DNA from: Flavobacteriales bacterium
GTDB lineage: Bacteria > Bacteroidota > Bacteroidia > Flavobacteriales_D > Crocinitomicaceae
Assembly: GCA_947497485.1 (NCBI GenBank)
Contig: CANMHB010000015.1
Location: forward strand, 1-64,000
Direction: 5' to 3'
Length of the DNA stretch: 64,000 nucleotides
Positions 62,313 through 64,000 of the stretch are shown here, piece after piece (the stretch's first letter is position 1; every line of letters starts with the position of its first letter). The notes under the pieces were generated by a model, which worked only from the letters and a program-made list of their open reading frames with translations, did no database searches and was not told the DNA's origin. A program made the position numbers and the translations under genes.

Positions 62313-63487
62313 GTAAAATAATGGAAATTGATATGACAGAAATTATAGACAGCGCTTTGGATCGGTCAAAATGGATTAAATGGAAATTTTCTGAATTATT
62401 TGAAAACGTCGTTGAAAAGGTTGTGCCAAAAAAATCTGGTATAGAACATTATATAGGATTGGAACACTTAGATTCAGGTTCATTGCATATCAAAAGATTT
62501 GGAGAAACGGCTTCACTAATTGGAGATAAATTAAAAATATATAAAGGTGATATCATATTTGCTAAACGAAATGCATATTTAAAAAGAGCATCAATTGCAC
62601 CATTTGATGCTGTTGTATCGGCGCACTCATTGGTTCTTCGATCTAAATCAAATAATGTACTGTCTGATTTTATACCATTTTTTTTGATGTCCGAGGAATT
62701 TTGGGAAAGAGCAATAGAAATTTCTGTAGGGTCCCTTTCACCAACAATTAATTGGAAAATATTAGCAAAACAAGAATTCCTCCTTCCACCCAAAGAAGAA
62801 CAAGCGAAATTGGCAGAGTTACTTTGGGCAATGGATGAAGTGATTGAGAAGGAGAAGGAGGTTTTGGAGAGACAAGAAAATGTTTTTTTATCCTATTCAG
62901 ATTTAATATTCTCGAATGGAATTGGGAATTTTATTGAGCTAAGTAAAATAGGCACCCTAATTATGGGTCAATCACCGGATGGAGGAACTTATAATGAAGA
63001 TAAAAATGGAATGCCATTTCTACAAGGAAATGCTGAATTTGGAGATATAAGTCCAAAATTCGTTAAATACACGACTGAACCTAACAAAATAGCACCAAAA
63101 AATAGCATATTAATTTCTGTGAGAGCTCCAGTAGGAGATTTGAATATTGCAAATCGTGAATATTGTATCGGACGAGGTTTAGCGGCTTTATTTATTGAAA
63201 ATGAATCATTAAGAAATTATGTTTTTAATTTTTTAAAGTATTCGAAAACCGAATTAGATAAAAGAAGTACAGGCTCTACATTCAAAGCAGTGAATAAAGA
63301 TGCGCTATCAACTTTAAAATTGAGGTTGCCTACTGAAAAAGTAATTCAAGAAAATTCAAATAAATTATCTGTAATTCTGAGCACAATTGAAAATTCAAAA
63401 TCTCAAATAAATTCATCACTATCCCTTCAAAAAAGTTTAATTAATCAGGTGTTTTCTTTCTCCGTTAACACTTTGGCAGATAAATAG
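62309..63487 (+). CDS. hsdS: Type I restriction specificity subunit HsdS
   Basis: 392 residues with two target-recognition domains (about 15-165 and 210-370): IGLEHLDSGSLHIKRFGETA plus LLPPKEEQAKLAELL linker, then MGQSPDGGTYNEDKNGMPFL. Both end in helical QxxL.ILxxIENxK spacers. Binds the bipartite DNA site and assembles with HsdM (and HsdR). Start overlaps the second hsdM (ATGA). Confidence 0.9.
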   Translation: MSKIMEIDMTEIIDSALDRSKWIKWKFSELFENVVEKVVPKKSGIEHYIGLEHLDSGSLHIKRFGETASLIGDKLKIYKGDIIFAKRNAYLKRASIAPFDAVVSAHSLVLRSKSNNVLSDFIPFFLMSEEFWERAIEISVGSLSPTINWKILAKQEFLLPPKEEQAKLAELLWAMDEVIEKEKEVLERQENVFLSYSDLIFSNGIGNFIELSKIGTLIMGQSPDGGTYNEDKNGMPFLQGNAEFGDISPKFVKYTTEPNKIAPKNSILISVRAPVGDLNIANREYCIGRGLAALFIENESLRNYVFNFLKYSKTELDKRSTGSTFKAVNKDALSTLKLRLPTEKVIQENSNKLSVILSTIENSKSQINSSLSLQKSLINQVFSFSVNTLADK

Positions 63488-63490
63488 GGT

Positions 63491-64000
63491 ATGGATCGAG
63501 AGAAATTGGAAAAGTTAAATAACGCAATTGCTTCTCTTCATGAGGACAACGATGTAGCGAGTTTACAAATTAATAAGACAAAGCAAATTAAATTCCCAAG
63601 GAGATTTTTGAGAACATTCGACTACTATAGAGACTACTTTCCGTATATCGAAGATCAAGCGCTTTTAACTCGAATTGTTTCTCATTTAATGCATAGGGAT
63701 ACATTGCATTGGTTGTGGTTGAAAACAGACATTTGTTGCGAAGCTGAAACAATGGTAATTAAGTTTCAACTCATTACACTTGCTTCAGTTTTAGAAGGGG
63801 TGGTGAAAAACTTAATACCAAAAGCACCGAAGAATGATGATTCTATGTATTGGAGAATAGATCAGCTGCAATCAAAACGATTAATTACCAATGGAGATGA
63901 TTTGAAGCAATTGTGGTATGATAGAAAATCAATCCATCTTCATTTGAATGAATTTGAGGCAAATCCAGTGAGTTATTCAGATGAAAACTATCGTAAATGG
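63491..64000 (+). CDS. HEPN-like protein within the type I operon (3' truncated by window end)
   Basis: 170 codons visible from ATG at 63491, three bases after hsdS, still open at the edge. Helical throughout; DLKQLWYDRKSIHLHLNEFE places Arg145 before His149 and His151, compatible with a HEPN R-x3-5-H motif. An earlier helix (TMVIKFQLITLASVLEGVVK) fits the first HEPN helix. Expected neighbours beyond the edge would include hsdR. Possibly an RNase embedded in the restriction locus (compare PrrC-type partners), but this is inference. Confidence 0.55.
   Translation, partial: MDREKLEKLNNAIASLHEDNDVASLQINKTKQIKFPRRFLRTFDYYRDYFPYIEDQALLTRIVSHLMHRDTLHWLWLKTDICCEAETMVIKFQLITLASVLEGVVKNLIPKAPKNDDSMYWRIDQLQSKRLITNGDDLKQLWYDRKSIHLHLNEFEANPVSYSDENYRKW

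Noticed and set aside
6752..64000. CRISPR array or integrase gene
   Set aside because: No regularly spaced 25-40-bp repeats with spacers and no tyrosine or serine recombinase motifs were found by reading the proteins.

Overview
The window looks like a chromosomal segment of a Bacteroidota bacterium, most likely a flavobacterial relative of the Fluviicola/Crocinitomicaceae type. Support: low GC, two very large proteins with type IX secretion C-terminal domains (one gliding-motility type, one 'YPNPT' type A), FISUMP and DUF4407 proteins, few Shine-Dalgarno sites, and TAnnTTTG-like promoter elements. This placement is inference; no rRNA or intact tRNA is present.

Layout. 1-6.2 kb is ordinary chromosome: a methyltransferase fragment and two T9SS-secreted adhesin-like proteins. 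At 6.17-6.75 kb two copies of a tRNA terminator module flank a GIY-YIG endonuclease gene. The second copy carries the 3' part of a tRNA-Met(CAU), cut exactly at the anticodon loop, which is the signature of an integrase attachment site. To its right lies accessory DNA: a PD-(D/E)XK nuclease, a WYL regulator, a HEPN-like protein, FISUMP, a remnant of a DUF2779 gene, and a four-gene operon ending in an intact DUF2779 Cas4-like/DEDD exonuclease. A McrA-head-like gene and an HNH gene, divergently transcribed, follow.

19.6-26.1 kb holds a tightly packed envelope operon (DUF4407, a second membrane protein, TM-OmpA, TM-transglutaminase, four-TM protein). A thioesterase and a CbbX-like AAA ATPase follow. 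27.9-36.8 kb carries two large paralogous proteins with an N-terminal HEPN-like motif, a STAND/NACHT-like NTPase and TPRs. Each is preceded by the same short peptide-coding remnant. 36.9-38.8 kb adds two unknown genes and a free-standing FtsK-gamma DNA-binding protein. 38.8-41.9 kb is a coupled four-gene envelope cluster.

42.4-48.0 kb is bounded by a 22-bp inverted repeat (21/22). It contains an ECF sigma factor, a likely anti-sigma factor and a run of coupled small genes including three related secreted proteins. 48.9-53.5 kb is an eight-gene operon of unknown function. It is preceded by a well-spaced sigma-54 promoter, a direct repeat that could be an enhancer site, and a CARF-domain (RtcR-like) sigma-54 activator gene. 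The window closes with a reverse transcriptase plus an overlapping partner and the start of a type I restriction-modification operon (two tandem HsdM, HsdS, and a truncated HEPN-like gene at the edge).

The best candidates for undescribed systems are the CARF/sigma-54-controlled operon (48.9-55.1 kb), the twin HEPN-STAND-TPR proteins, and the DUF4407-OmpA-transglutaminase operon. All functional statements rest on motif reading by eye; no searches were run.
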